Positions 17,628 through 25,181 of a stretch of 64,000 bases of DNA are shown here, piece by piece. The notes beneath the pieces were generated by a model. That model was not told where the DNA came from and did not search any database. It saw nothing but the letters and a program-made list of their open reading frames with translations. The DNA is from JAAYBF01 sp963715445. GTDB taxonomy: Bacteria; Actinomycetota; Thermoleophilia; Solirubrobacterales; Thermoleophilaceae. Within the stretch, counting starts at the first letter, position 1; every line of letters begins with the position of its first letter. A program made the translations under genes and the position numbers. The stretch is from the NCBI GenBank assembly GCA_963715445.1, contig OY970240.1, forward strand, positions 1,240,001-1,304,000, written 5' to 3'.

Positions 17628-17633
17628 TACAAT
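17628..17633 (+). promoter_or_regulatory. Possible -10 element of the tRNA-Lys gene
   Basis: TACAAT lies 37 nt before the tRNA in otherwise very GC-rich sequence. No good -35 hexamer is seen at 16-18 nt spacing (the bases there are TGCGGC), so this is only a half promoter. Confidence 0.35.
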
Positions 17634-17669
17634 GCAGCGCGGCCGATCCTCCAGGGACCGGCCGATCCA

Positions 17670-17742
17670 GGGCCGTTAGCTCAGTTGGTAGAGCAGGAGA
17701 CTCTTAATCTCAAGGTCGTTGGTTCGATCCCAACACGGCCCA
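17670..17742 (+). tRNA. tRNA-Lys (anticodon CUU)
   Basis: The sequence folds as a complete tRNA: acceptor GGGCCGT/ACGGCCC, D arm GCTC-AGTTGGTA-GAGC, anticodon loop CTCTTAA with anticodon CTT, T arm GTTGG-TTCGATC-CCAAC and discriminator A73. The last base pair of the anticodon stem (27-43) is a G-A mismatch. The CCA tail is not encoded (the genome continues CAC). Type by anticodon is lysine. Confidence 0.96.
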
Positions 17743-17769
17743 CTTTCGGACTCGGAAGGCGCCTGACCG

Positions 17770-18420
17770 TCATCGGGTGGCGTCGATCAGTTCGAGGCTG
17801 CCCCAAGGAGTGCGCAGGCGCCGCCAGGTGATGGTGTTGGCGAAGCCGGCTTCGCTTAGGAAGGCGGGGATGCGACCGGCGGCGTGATCGCGGGTGTTCG
17901 GGAAGCCGTCGATCGCTTGGAGCGCCAGGAAGCCCGCGCGGGTGAGGAGGCCGTGTGGACGCCCCCAATCGGCGATGTGGAGGGTCCCGCCCGGCCGCAG
18001 GACGCGGCGGGCGTCGATGAGCGCGGCATGCTTGGCGGCGGGGACGAGGTGGTGGAGCAGCAGGGACATCACGAGCGCGTCGGCGCTGCCCTCTTCTAAC
18101 GGGAGCTGCCCGGCCAGCCCCTCACACCAGCGGACGTTGTCGGCGCCCGGCTTGGCCTTGGCAAGGCTCAGGGCATTGGGGTCGCCGTCGATCGCAACGA
18201 CCTCGACGTCGGGCCGCTGCTCGGCGAGGCCGATGGCGAAGGTTCCCGTCCCGGCGCCCACGTCGACGACGGTGCCGCCGTCGGGCATGCCCGAGAGGAC
18301 GCGGTCCCGGAGCGCCGGCCGCCAGGCGCCCTCGCGCATGGTGAGAGCCATCGCCGGGTCGTAGAGCCGGGTGAACGCCGCCCGTCCGGCGGCTGGCACG
18401 TAGCGCGCCTCGCCCGTCAT
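17770..18420 (-). CDS. Class I SAM-dependent methyltransferase
   Basis: 216 aa with the Rossmann-type SAM motif I VVDVGAGTGTFAIGLAEQ, acidic strand-2 end VVAIDGDPNALSLAKAK, LPLEEGSADALVMSLLLHHL (motif IV region) and VLRPGGTLHIADWGRP. This is the methyltransferase 11/25 type, acting on small molecules or lipids; the target is not evident. It ends 28 nt after the tRNA-Lys gene on the opposite strand. No gene partner suggests a pathway. Confidence 0.85.
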   Translation of the reverse strand: MTGEARYVPAAGRAAFTRLYDPAMALTMREGAWRPALRDRVLSGMPDGGTVVDVGAGTGTFAIGLAEQRPDVEVVAIDGDPNALSLAKAKPGADNVRWCEGLAGQLPLEEGSADALVMSLLLHHLVPAAKHAALIDARRVLRPGGTLHIADWGRPHGLLTRAGFLALQAIDGFPNTRDHAAGRIPAFLSEAGFANTITWRRLRTPWGSLELIDATR

Positions 18421-18497
18421 CGGTGCTCACCGCTTCGGCTCGTCCTCGAGATGGATCCGATCACGGCACGAACACTACGACGGCCTATGCTCGCTCG

Positions 18498-18748
18498 ATG
18501 GACCAGCTCTTTCAGATCGCCGGCGCCGTGCTCATCCTGATCGCCTTCATGGCCGCTCAGCGGGGGACGATGTCGCCGCACTCGGTGGTGTACCTGTCGC
18601 TCAACCTGGTGGGCTCGATCGTGCTCACCGGAGTCGCGCTCCACGGTGAGGACGGGGCTTCCTGCTGCTGGAGGTCGTGTGGGCCGCCGTGTCGGCCTGG
18701 GGCCTCGTGCAGGTGATGCGCGGCGGTGAGCCGACAGCCGCGCACTGA
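18498..18748 (+). pseudogene. CBU_0592-family small membrane protein, disrupted by a 1-nt frameshift
   Basis: From ATG 18498 the frame reads MDQLFQIAGAVLILIAFMAA and later SLNLVGSIVLTGVALHGED, the normal first two helices of the CBU_0592 family. At 18651-18658 (gacgggg) the family continuation is lost in this frame, but one base short of it the neighbouring frame reads GFLLLEVVWAAVSAWGLVQV, the expected third helix, ending at a TGA at 18746-18748. Adding one base in the G run restores an 83-residue protein. Either the gene is broken or the base was lost in sequencing; the G run makes error plausible. Confidence 0.7.
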
Positions 18749-18756
18749 GCGCCGCT

Positions 18757-18975
18757 CTAGACCGGAGGAGGCGGATCCCGGTAGTCCGGGTCCCGACGCG
18801 CGGCTCCACGACGGGCGGTGGTCATCATGAACAGGCCGATCACGAGGCCGACGGCGCCGGCGATCATCAGGATCAGGCCGATCGTCGTGATGTCGACTCC
18901 CGAGACGGAGTCCGTCACGGCATAGCGCAGGATGGCTCCCAAGGTGATCAGGAAGATCGATGATCCGACAGTCAC
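18757..18975 (-). CDS. DUF6458-type two-helix membrane protein
   Basis: 72 aa starting at GTG 18975 with an AGGAGG ribosome-binding site (complement of 18980-18985). The sequence TVGSSIFLITLGAILRYAVT, then GVDITTIGLILMIAGAVGLV, is the two-helix signature of the small actinobacterial family DUF6458. The tail is Arg/Pro-rich and cytoplasmic. Function unknown. It is divergent from the class IV aminotransferase and converges on the frameshifted gene at 18498-18748. Confidence 0.85.
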   Translation of the reverse strand: MTVGSSIFLITLGAILRYAVTDSVSGVDITTIGLILMIAGAVGLVIGLFMMTTARRGAARRDPDYRDPPPPV

Positions 18976-19092
18976 GTGGCCTCCTCGATAGCGGTGGGTG
19001 GCGTGGCTGTGTCTACCCCGGATCGTCGTGATCGAAGCGTTCCATCGTCCTCTCGTCCAGTCTCGGATCTCCGCTCCTGGTATGAACTCCAC

Positions 19093-19890
19093 ATGAGCGA
19101 GCTCGCTTGCCTCGACGGCGTGGTCACCCCGGCCGAGGAAGCCCGGATCTCGGTGACCGACGAGGGCCTCTTGCGCGGCGACGGCGCCTTCGAGGTCGTG
19201 CGCGTCTACGCCGGCGCCCCGTTCGCCCTCGGAGAGCACCTGGACCGGATGGGCCGCACCTCCGCGACACTCCGCCTGGAGGGCCTCTTCCACGGCGATC
19301 TCTACGCGTCCGAGGCGGCCGAGCTGCTGGCCGCACGCGGGAAGTCGTTCGACGGCTGTCTGCGGATGGTGCTCACACGCGGCGGGCGGCGCCTGCTCCT
19401 CACCGAGCAGCTGCCGGTGGCGCCCGATCCGGGGCGTCTCGCCACGGTCGTCTACGCCCCGACACGGGTTCTCGACGGTGCGAAGTCGCTCTCCTACGCG
19501 GCGAACATGCTCTGCTCGCGGATCGCGCGCGAGCGGGGATTCGACGAGGCGCTGCTCGTGACCCCGCACGGGCGCGTCCTGGAGGCCCCCACCTCCACCT
19601 TCTTCTGGGTCGACGGCGACGGCCGGCTCTGCACCCCTCCGCTCGACGACCACGTCCTGGCATCGATCACGCGCGCCCACCTGATCGACCTGGTGGAGGT
19701 CTCCGAGCGCAGCATCGGGATCGAGGAGCTGAAGTCGGAGGCGGGCGAGGCCTTCCTCGCCTCCACCACCCGCGAGGTGCAGGCGATCGCGGCGATCGAC
19801 GATCTCGAGCTGGCCGCACCCGGCGAGGTCACCCTGGCCGCCGCAGCCGCCTTCGCGGCTCATCGCGAAGCAGCACTGCGGGCGGGCTAG
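19093..19890 (+). CDS. Class IV PLP aminotransferase (BCAT/aminodeoxychorismate-lyase family)
   Basis: 265 aa. Fold-type IV features: ISVTDEGLLRGDGAFEVVRV near the N-terminus, the PLP lysine within GAKSLSYAANMLCSRIARE, the glutamate region RVLEAPTSTFFWVDGDGRL and FLASTTREVQAI, where the TTRE segment replaces the TSSxR of aminodeoxychorismate lyase. It may be a branched-chain, D-amino-acid or 4-amino-4-deoxychorismate enzyme; the motifs do not settle which. ATG 19093 begins just before the conserved region; the frame is open upstream but unlike the family. It precedes the nucleotide-sugar operon by 4 nt. Confidence 0.82.
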   Translation: MSELACLDGVVTPAEEARISVTDEGLLRGDGAFEVVRVYAGAPFALGEHLDRMGRTSATLRLEGLFHGDLYASEAAELLAARGKSFDGCLRMVLTRGGRRLLLTEQLPVAPDPGRLATVVYAPTRVLDGAKSLSYAANMLCSRIARERGFDEALLVTPHGRVLEAPTSTFFWVDGDGRLCTPPLDDHVLASITRAHLIDLVEVSERSIGIEELKSEAGEAFLASTTREVQAIAAIDDLELAAPGEVTLAAAAAFAAHREAALRAG

Positions 19891-19894
19891 CGCC

Positions 19895-20974
19895 TTGCGC
19901 ATCCTCACGGTCATCGGGAACAGACCCCAGTTCGTGAAGGCCGCGGCGGTCTCGCGGCTGCTGCGCGAGAGCCACGACGAGCTGATCGTCCACACGGGGC
20001 AGCACTACGACGACGAGATGTCGCGTGTCTTCTTCGACGAGCTGGGCGTGCCCACGCCGGACCGCGAGCTGCACGCCGGGGGAGGGACGAACACCGAGCA
20101 GACGGCGCGCATCCTCGGCCTGCTCGAGGGCGAGATCGCCGCCGCCACGCCGGACATGGTGCTCGTGTATGGAGACACGAACACGACGCTTGCCGCAGCG
20201 CTCGCCGCAGCGCAGGCCGGTGTGCCGGTCGGTCACGTGGAGGCCGGCATGCGCTCGTTCGACCGCTCGATGCCGGAGGAGCTGAACCGCGTGCTCACGG
20301 ACCACGCCAGCGACGTCCTCCTCTGCTCCACCGAGACGGCGATGGCGAACCTCCGGGCGGAGCGCGCGGTTGGCGCAGCCCATCTGGTGGGCGATGTCAT
20401 GGCGGACGTCTCGCTTGCATTCCGCCCGATCGCCGAGGAGCGCTCCAAGGTCCTCGAGGAGCATGGGCTCGAGGACGGCGGCTATGTCGCGGTCACCGCC
20501 CACCGGGCGGGCAACGTGGACGACCCCGCTCGGCTCGAGCAGCTCGTCGCGCTGCTGGAGGCGCTGCCGGGGAAGGTGGTGCTGCCGCTCCATCCCCGTA
20601 CGGCCGCCCGCCTCGAGGAGACCGGACTGCGCGCCCGCCTCGAGGCCTCGCAGGGCCTCGTCCTGACGCCACCGCTCGGCTACCTCGACTTCATGAAGCT
20701 CGCCGCCCACTCCCGTGCCGTGCTCACGGACTCCGGCGGGGTGCAGAAGGAGGCCTACCTGCTCGGCGTGCCCTGCATCACGCTGCGCGACACGACGGAG
20801 TGGGTCGAGACGGTGGACGCCGGCTGGAACGTGCTGGTCGATCTCGATCGCGAGGCGGCGCTGGCCGCATTGGACGGGCTCTCGCCTCCCGCCGAACGGC
20901 CCGAGCTCTATGGCGGCGGTCTGGCCTCCGAGCGGGTTCGCGACGTGCTCTCCACCTACACTCCCGGACAATGA
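19895..20974 (+). CDS. wecB: Non-hydrolysing UDP-GlcNAc 2-epimerase family protein
   Basis: 359 aa. Family motifs: GNRPQFVKAAAVSRLL, HTGQHYDDEMS, VYGDTNTTLAAALAA, HVEAGMRSFDRSMPEELNR, VTAHRAGNVDD and TDSGGVQKEAYLLGVPCITL. It interconverts the C2 epimers of a UDP-HexNAc; in this operon the substrate may instead be a diacetamido-uronic acid as for WbpI. The start is TTG at 19895, the only codon giving the conserved MRILTVIGNRPQ opening, 4 nt after the aminotransferase stop. Its end overlaps the dehydrogenase start (ATGA). Confidence 0.9.
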   Translation: MRILTVIGNRPQFVKAAAVSRLLRESHDELIVHTGQHYDDEMSRVFFDELGVPTPDRELHAGGGTNTEQTARILGLLEGEIAAATPDMVLVYGDTNTTLAAALAAAQAGVPVGHVEAGMRSFDRSMPEELNRVLTDHASDVLLCSTETAMANLRAERAVGAAHLVGDVMADVSLAFRPIAEERSKVLEEHGLEDGGYVAVTAHRAGNVDDPARLEQLVALLEALPGKVVLPLHPRTAARLEETGLRARLEASQGLVLTPPLGYLDFMKLAAHSRAVLTDSGGVQKEAYLLGVPCITLRDTTEWVETVDAGWNVLVDLDREAALAALDGLSPPAERPELYGGGLASERVRDVLSTYTPGQ

Positions 20975-22242
20975 GCGCATCGGATGACAAGGCAATGCGG
21001 GTCGGGATAATCGGTCTCGGCTACGTGGGCCTGCCCCTCGCGGTCGTGTTCGCCGAGGAGGGCAACGAGGTCGTCGGCGTGGATACCGACGCTCGCGCCG
21101 TCGCGAGCCTCGCGGCGGGGGACAGCCACATCGAGGACATCCCCTCCGATCGCCTGCGCGCGGTCTCGGAGAAGCTGACCGTCAGCACCGACTACGGAGC
21201 CCTCTCGGCCTGCGACGCGGTGCTGATCGCGGTGCCCACGCCGCTCACCCAGAACCGCGAGCCGGACCTGGGGCCCCTCATCTCCTCGGGGACCGCCCTG
21301 GCCAGCGTCCTGCGCGCCGGTCAGCTCGTCGTGCTCGAATCGACGACCTACCCGGGCACCACCCGCGACAGGCTCGTGCCGCTGCTCGAGGAGTCTGGGC
21401 TAGCGGCCGGCAGGGACTTCAACGTCGCCTTCTCCCCGGAGCGGATCGACCCCGGCCGCACGGACCACACGATGCGCACGACGCCGAAGATCGTCGGCGG
21501 CCTGACGGACGAGTGCCGCGATCGGGCGCTCGCGCTCTACGGCCTGGTCTGCGACGAGCTGGTGCCCGTCTCGGGGCCCGAGGCCGCCGAGCTGGCGAAG
21601 CTGCTCGAGAACATCTTCCGCTCGGTCAACATCGCGCTCGTCAACGAGCTCGCGATGCTCTGCGACCGGATGGGGATCGACATCTGGGAGGTCGTGGAGG
21701 CCGCCTCGACGAAGCCGTACGGCTTCATGCGCTTCGAGCCGGGCCCGGGCATGGGTGGCCACTGCCTGCCGGTAGACCCGTTCTACCTCGCCTGGAAGGC
21801 GCGCGAGTACGGCCAGCCGACCGAGTTCATCGAGCTGGCGGGCGAGGTCAACCAGCGCATGCCGGAGTTCTGCGTCGCGCGGATCGCCCGCGCGCTGAAC
21901 GACCAGGCGAAGCCGATCCGGGGATCCCGGATAGCGATCATCGGGGTCTCCTACAAGGCGGGCGTCGGGGATCTGCGCGAATCGCCGGCGCTGAAGATCA
22001 TGCGGATGCTCGCCAAGGAGGGCGCCGTCCTCTCCTACCACGACGATTTCGTTCCCGATCTCCAGGAGCTGGGTCTCGTCACGGAGCCGCTCGACGGGGT
22101 GCTGGCCGACGCCGACGCCGCCGTGATCGTGACGGCGCACCCTGGGCTCGATGTCCAGGCGATCGCCGACACGGCCCCGCTCGTGGTCGATTTCCGCGGC
22201 GTCACCCGCGGCATCCAGGCTGACAACCTCGTGCGTCTGTGA
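20971..22242 (+). CDS. UDP-HexNAc 6-dehydrogenase (WbpA/WecC family)
   Basis: NAD-dependent four-electron oxidation of a UDP-N-acetylhexosamine to the uronic acid. 423 aa: Rossmann start VGIIGLGYVGLPLAVVFAEE, LESTTYPGTT, FSPERIDPGR, LLENIFRSVNIALVNELAM, and the catalytic cysteine in GPGMGGHCLPVDPFY, with a C-terminal UDP-binding domain marked by SYKAGVGDLRESPAL. ATG at 20971 overlaps the wecB stop. The following oxidoreductase and acetyltransferase suggest the WbpA role (UDP-GlcNAc to UDP-GlcNAcA) rather than plain ManNAcA synthesis. Confidence 0.9.
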   Translation: MSASDDKAMRVGIIGLGYVGLPLAVVFAEEGNEVVGVDTDARAVASLAAGDSHIEDIPSDRLRAVSEKLTVSTDYGALSACDAVLIAVPTPLTQNREPDLGPLISSGTALASVLRAGQLVVLESTTYPGTTRDRLVPLLEESGLAAGRDFNVAFSPERIDPGRTDHTMRTTPKIVGGLTDECRDRALALYGLVCDELVPVSGPEAAELAKLLENIFRSVNIALVNELAMLCDRMGIDIWEVVEAASTKPYGFMRFEPGPGMGGHCLPVDPFYLAWKAREYGQPTEFIELAGEVNQRMPEFCVARIARALNDQAKPIRGSRIAIIGVSYKAGVGDLRESPALKIMRMLAKEGAVLSYHDDFVPDLQELGLVTEPLDGVLADADAAVIVTAHPGLDVQAIADTAPLVVDFRGVTRGIQADNLVRL

Positions 22243-23252
22243 GCTCGCGGCCGATTACCGTCGGCGTCTGCGGGCTCGGCTACTGGGGGCCCAACCTGGC
22301 TCGCAACTTCGATCAACTGGCCGAAGCGGAGCTGCGCTGGATCTGCGACGGCTCCGAGGACTCCCGCGAGCGCTGGTCGCAGGCGTTCCCCGAGGCGCGG
22401 GTGAGTGGGGACCTCGACGAGCTGCTCGCCGATCCGGAGCTCGACGCGGTCGTCGTCGCCACACCGGTGCCGACCCACGCCGCACTGGCCGTTCGCGTGT
22501 TGGAGGCCGGCAAGCACTGCTTCGTCGAGAAGCCGCTCGCGCAGTCCGTCGCCGAGGCCGAGGAGGCCATCGCCGCCGCTCGCGCCAACGACCGCGTGCT
22601 GATGGTCGGCCACCTGCTCGAGTACCACCCGGGCCTCGAGACGCTCAAGGAGATCGCCGACTCCGGCGAGCTCGGCGAGATCCACTACATCTACGGGAAC
22701 CGGCTCAACCTCGGCAAGCTGCGCGCCGAGGAGAACGCGCTCTGGTCGCTCGGCGCGCACGACGTCTCCGTCGTCCTGCGCCTCGCCGGCGGTGAGGAGC
22801 CGGTCGAGCTCAGCGCGGTCGGCGAGTGCTACATGCGGGACGGGATCGAGGACGTCGTGTTCGCCTACATGCGCTTCCCCTCCGGCATCGCCGCGCATCT
22901 GCACCTCTCCTGGCTCGATCCCCACAAGGAGCGCCGCTTCACGGTCGTCGGCTCGAAGAAGATGGCGACGTTCGACGACATGGAGCTCGATCGCAAGCTG
23001 ACGATCTACGACAAGGGCTTCGATCAGGACGCCTCCTCCTACGGCGAGTACATCACCCGCTCGGGAGAGGCCAACAGCCCGAGCATCCCCAACGACGAGC
23101 CGCTGCGGATCGAGTGCGCGCACTTCATCCAGGCCGTGCGCGACGGCTCCTCGCCGCGCTCCGACGGCGAGAGCGGGTTGCGCGTGGTCCGGGTCCTGGA
23201 GGCGCTTCAGAAGTCGCTCGACGAAAGCCGGCGCGGTGTCGGCGCGGCCTGA
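22239..23252 (+). CDS. Gfo/Idh/MocA oxidoreductase, WbpB-like
   Basis: 337 aa. NAD-binding start TVGVCGLGYWGPNLARNFDQ, the family motif KHCFVEKPLAQSVAEAEE (catalytic-region EKP) and GHLLEYHPGLETLKE. The GLGYWGPNL opening is that of WbpB/WlbA-type UDP-GlcNAcA 3-dehydrogenases, which make the 3-keto sugar for transamination. GTG start overlaps the dehydrogenase stop by 4 nt, and the gene overlaps the acetyltransferase by 17 nt, so the four genes form one operon. Confidence 0.85.
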   Translation: MSSRPITVGVCGLGYWGPNLARNFDQLAEAELRWICDGSEDSRERWSQAFPEARVSGDLDELLADPELDAVVVATPVPTHAALAVRVLEAGKHCFVEKPLAQSVAEAEEAIAAARANDRVLMVGHLLEYHPGLETLKEIADSGELGEIHYIYGNRLNLGKLRAEENALWSLGAHDVSVVLRLAGGEEPVELSAVGECYMRDGIEDVVFAYMRFPSGIAAHLHLSWLDPHKERRFTVVGSKKMATFDDMELDRKLTIYDKGFDQDASSYGEYITRSGEANSPSIPNDEPLRIECAHFIQAVRDGSSPRSDGESGLRVVRVLEALQKSLDESRRGVGAA

Positions 23253-23961
23253 GCTGATTCCGTCGGATCGCGCGCCGGGGCTGCTGCTCGGCGCCGACGT
23301 CGATCTCGCGGAGGACGTGGAGATCGGCGGCCACGTGGTGATCCACGCAGGCACGGTAGTCGCGGCCGGGGCACGCATCCAGGACGGCGCCGTCGTCGGC
23401 AAGCCGCTCGCGTTCGGGCCGGCCTCCACGGCGTCGCGGGCGGCTCTGCCTCCCGCCCGCATCGACGCGGGCGCGGTGGTCTGCGCCGGTGCCGTCGTCT
23501 GCGCGGGCGCCGAGGTTGGCGCGGGCGCCGTGATCGGAGATCAGGCGCACGTGCGCGAGCGAGCCGTGATCGGCGCCGGCTCGGTCGTCGGCCGCGGCTC
23601 CGCCGTCGACAACGACGTGACGATCGGCGAGCGCGTTCGTGTTCAGACCGGCTGCTACATCACCGCCCACTCGACGATCGAGGACGACGTCTTCGTCGCG
23701 CCCGGTGTCACGCTGACCAACGACGACACGATGGGCCGCCACGATTCGAGCTACGCGCTGCGCGGCGCCACCCTGCGGCGCGCCTGCCGCGTCGGCGGCG
23801 GCGCGGTGCTCGTGCCGGGAGTCGAGGTCGGGGAGGAGGCCTTCGTCGCGGCCGGCTCGGTGGTCACGCGGGACGTCCCGCCCCGCGCGGTCGTGATGGG
23901 AGTCCCCGCGGTGGTCGTGCGCAAGGTCCAGGACGAGGACCTCCTGGAGCAGTGGCGCTGA
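23236..23961 (+). CDS. Hexapeptide-repeat N-acetyltransferase, WbpD-like
   Basis: 241 aa left-handed beta-helix protein with many [LIV]GxxxxV-type hexads from about 25 to 200 (for example VEIGGHVVIHAGTVVAAGAR, AVIGAGSVVGRGSAVDNDVT), a loop insertion VTLTNDDTMGRHDSSY with the likely catalytic His, and the usual end VVTRDVPPRAVVMGVPA. It would acetylate the 3-amino group of a UDP-sugar uronic acid, as WbpD does. GTG start inside the preceding gene. The N-terminal coil is longer than in minimal WbpD. Confidence 0.83.
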   Translation: MSARPELIPSDRAPGLLLGADVDLAEDVEIGGHVVIHAGTVVAAGARIQDGAVVGKPLAFGPASTASRAALPPARIDAGAVVCAGAVVCAGAEVGAGAVIGDQAHVRERAVIGAGSVVGRGSAVDNDVTIGERVRVQTGCYITAHSTIEDDVFVAPGVTLTNDDTMGRHDSSYALRGATLRRACRVGGGAVLVPGVEVGEEAFVAAGSVVTRDVPPRAVVMGVPAVVVRKVQDEDLLEQWR

Positions 23962-24641
23962 GGCGTCGCAACAGCGGATGGCGCGCCGATCGGCGCACGC
24001 TTGCGCTCGGGGTGGTTGCCGGAGCCGCCGGTGTGGCCGTGATCGCCGGCGAGCTGGGCAGGGTCTGGCATCGGGGGTCGGCTCCGCTTCCCGCCGCGAC
24101 CGAGGAGCCGTTCCTGGCGGCCGCCGAGGCGGTGGCCGAGACGGCGGCTGTGGCCCGCACGGGCTACATGGAGGTCTCCACGCGTGAGAACGCGATGTTC
24201 AACCTCTTCACCTCCTTCGTGATCACCTTCATCACCGCCCGCGCGATCACCACCACCCTCAGGGATCGCCGCCGCTTCGGCCCGTTCCGCGACGTCAGGG
24301 TCGGCCGTCGCCACATCCACCACTTCGTTCCCGGCATCGTCATCGCGTTCATCTCCGGCGCGGTGGCGATCGTCACCCGCAACGAGGAGATAGAGCCGTG
24401 GCTCGCGATCCCGTTCGGCGTAGGCATGGGGCTGACGCTCGACGAGTCGGCTCTGCTGCTCGAGCTGGACGACGTCTACTGGTCGGAGGAGGGGATCGTC
24501 AGCGTGCAGATCGGCCTCGCGGCGACGGCGCTCCTCGCCGCGATCGCTCTCGCCCTGCGCTTCCTGCGCCGCGGCGAGCAGGTGGTGCTGGACGCCCCGC
24601 CCGACCCGGAGCCGCTGTTCTTCGCTCCTGCCGCGGGTTAG
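23952..24641 (+). CDS. Conserved actinobacterial integral membrane protein
   Basis: 229 aa with four or more membrane helices: residues about 15-35, 85-105, 118-140 and 178-200. Two conserved-looking polar motifs are seen: VGRRHIHHFVPGIV, a histidine cluster at a membrane border, and GLTLDESALLLELDDVYWSE. The TLDE/DVYW pattern recalls a family of unknown function common in Actinobacteria. GTG start overlaps the acetyltransferase by 10 nt, so it is probably part of the nucleotide-sugar operon. The histidines and acidic residues could bind a metal, but no function is known to me. Confidence 0.75.
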   Translation: MALRRRNSGWRADRRTLALGVVAGAAGVAVIAGELGRVWHRGSAPLPAATEEPFLAAAEAVAETAAVARTGYMEVSTRENAMFNLFTSFVITFITARAITTTLRDRRRFGPFRDVRVGRRHIHHFVPGIVIAFISGAVAIVTRNEEIEPWLAIPFGVGMGLTLDESALLLELDDVYWSEEGIVSVQIGLAATALLAAIALALRFLRRGEQVVLDAPPDPEPLFFAPAAG

Positions 24642-24650
24642 AGTCGCCCC

Positions 24651-25118
24651 ATGGAGCTCGCGAGCTGGTCCCGCCGGGTCGTGGCGACGCTGATCGACTT
24701 CCTGATCGTCGGGCTCTTCGCGAGTGTGGTGCTGATCGCCCTCGGCACCAGCGTCCTCGGCATCGGCAGCGATGCCGGCGCCGTCGCCTGGATCGGCGCC
24801 GCGCTGCTCTCGGTGCTGCTACTGGCGGTCGTCGTGCTGCTCTATGCGCCCCTGCTGATGATGCGGACCGGCCCTCACAACGGCAAGACGTTCGGCAAGC
24901 AGCTCCTCGGCATCCGCGTGGCGCGGGACAACGGAGAGCCCTACGGGTTCTGGGCGGCCGTCCTGAGGGAGGTCGTGGTCAAGAACCTGGCGGTTGGGAT
25001 CGCCTCGACGATCATCCCGGTCATCCCATGGCTGCTCGACGTCCTCTGGCCGTTGTGGGACGACGAGAACCGCGCCCTGCACGACATCGCCGTCTCGACG
25101 CACGTCTACAGGGTCTGA
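24651..25118 (+). CDS. RDD-family membrane protein
   Basis: 155 aa with the RDD signature in SWSRRVVATLIDFLIVGLFA at the N-terminus and NGKTFGKQLLGIRVARDNGE in the middle, three membrane helices, and the usual ending RALHDIAVSTHV. RDD proteins are of unclear role; some act as sodium/proton antiporters or assist membrane transport. It follows the membrane protein at 23952 by 9 nt and is the last plus-strand gene before the convergent purA. Confidence 0.88.
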   Translation: MELASWSRRVVATLIDFLIVGLFASVVLIALGTSVLGIGSDAGAVAWIGAALLSVLLLAVVVLLYAPLLMMRTGPHNGKTFGKQLLGIRVARDNGEPYGFWAAVLREVVVKNLAVGIASTIIPVIPWLLDVLWPLWDDENRALHDIAVSTHVYRV

Positions 25119-25181
25119 GGAAGAGGGCCGGTCAGCGGCGGCAGCGGCTGATGACGTCGGCTGTCGAGCCGCGCTGAGCGC

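Noticed and set aside
17681..17968. Minus-strand ORF ending GRVGIEPTTLRLRVSCSTN
   Set aside because: This ending is the well-known false translation across the complement of a tRNA gene; it covers tRNA-Lys and the tail of the methyltransferase gene.
19093..19890. Class IV aminotransferase as the missing WbpE of the sugar operon
   Set aside because: WbpE is a DegT/DnrJ fold-type I enzyme; this protein has fold-type IV motifs and no sugar aminotransferase signature.
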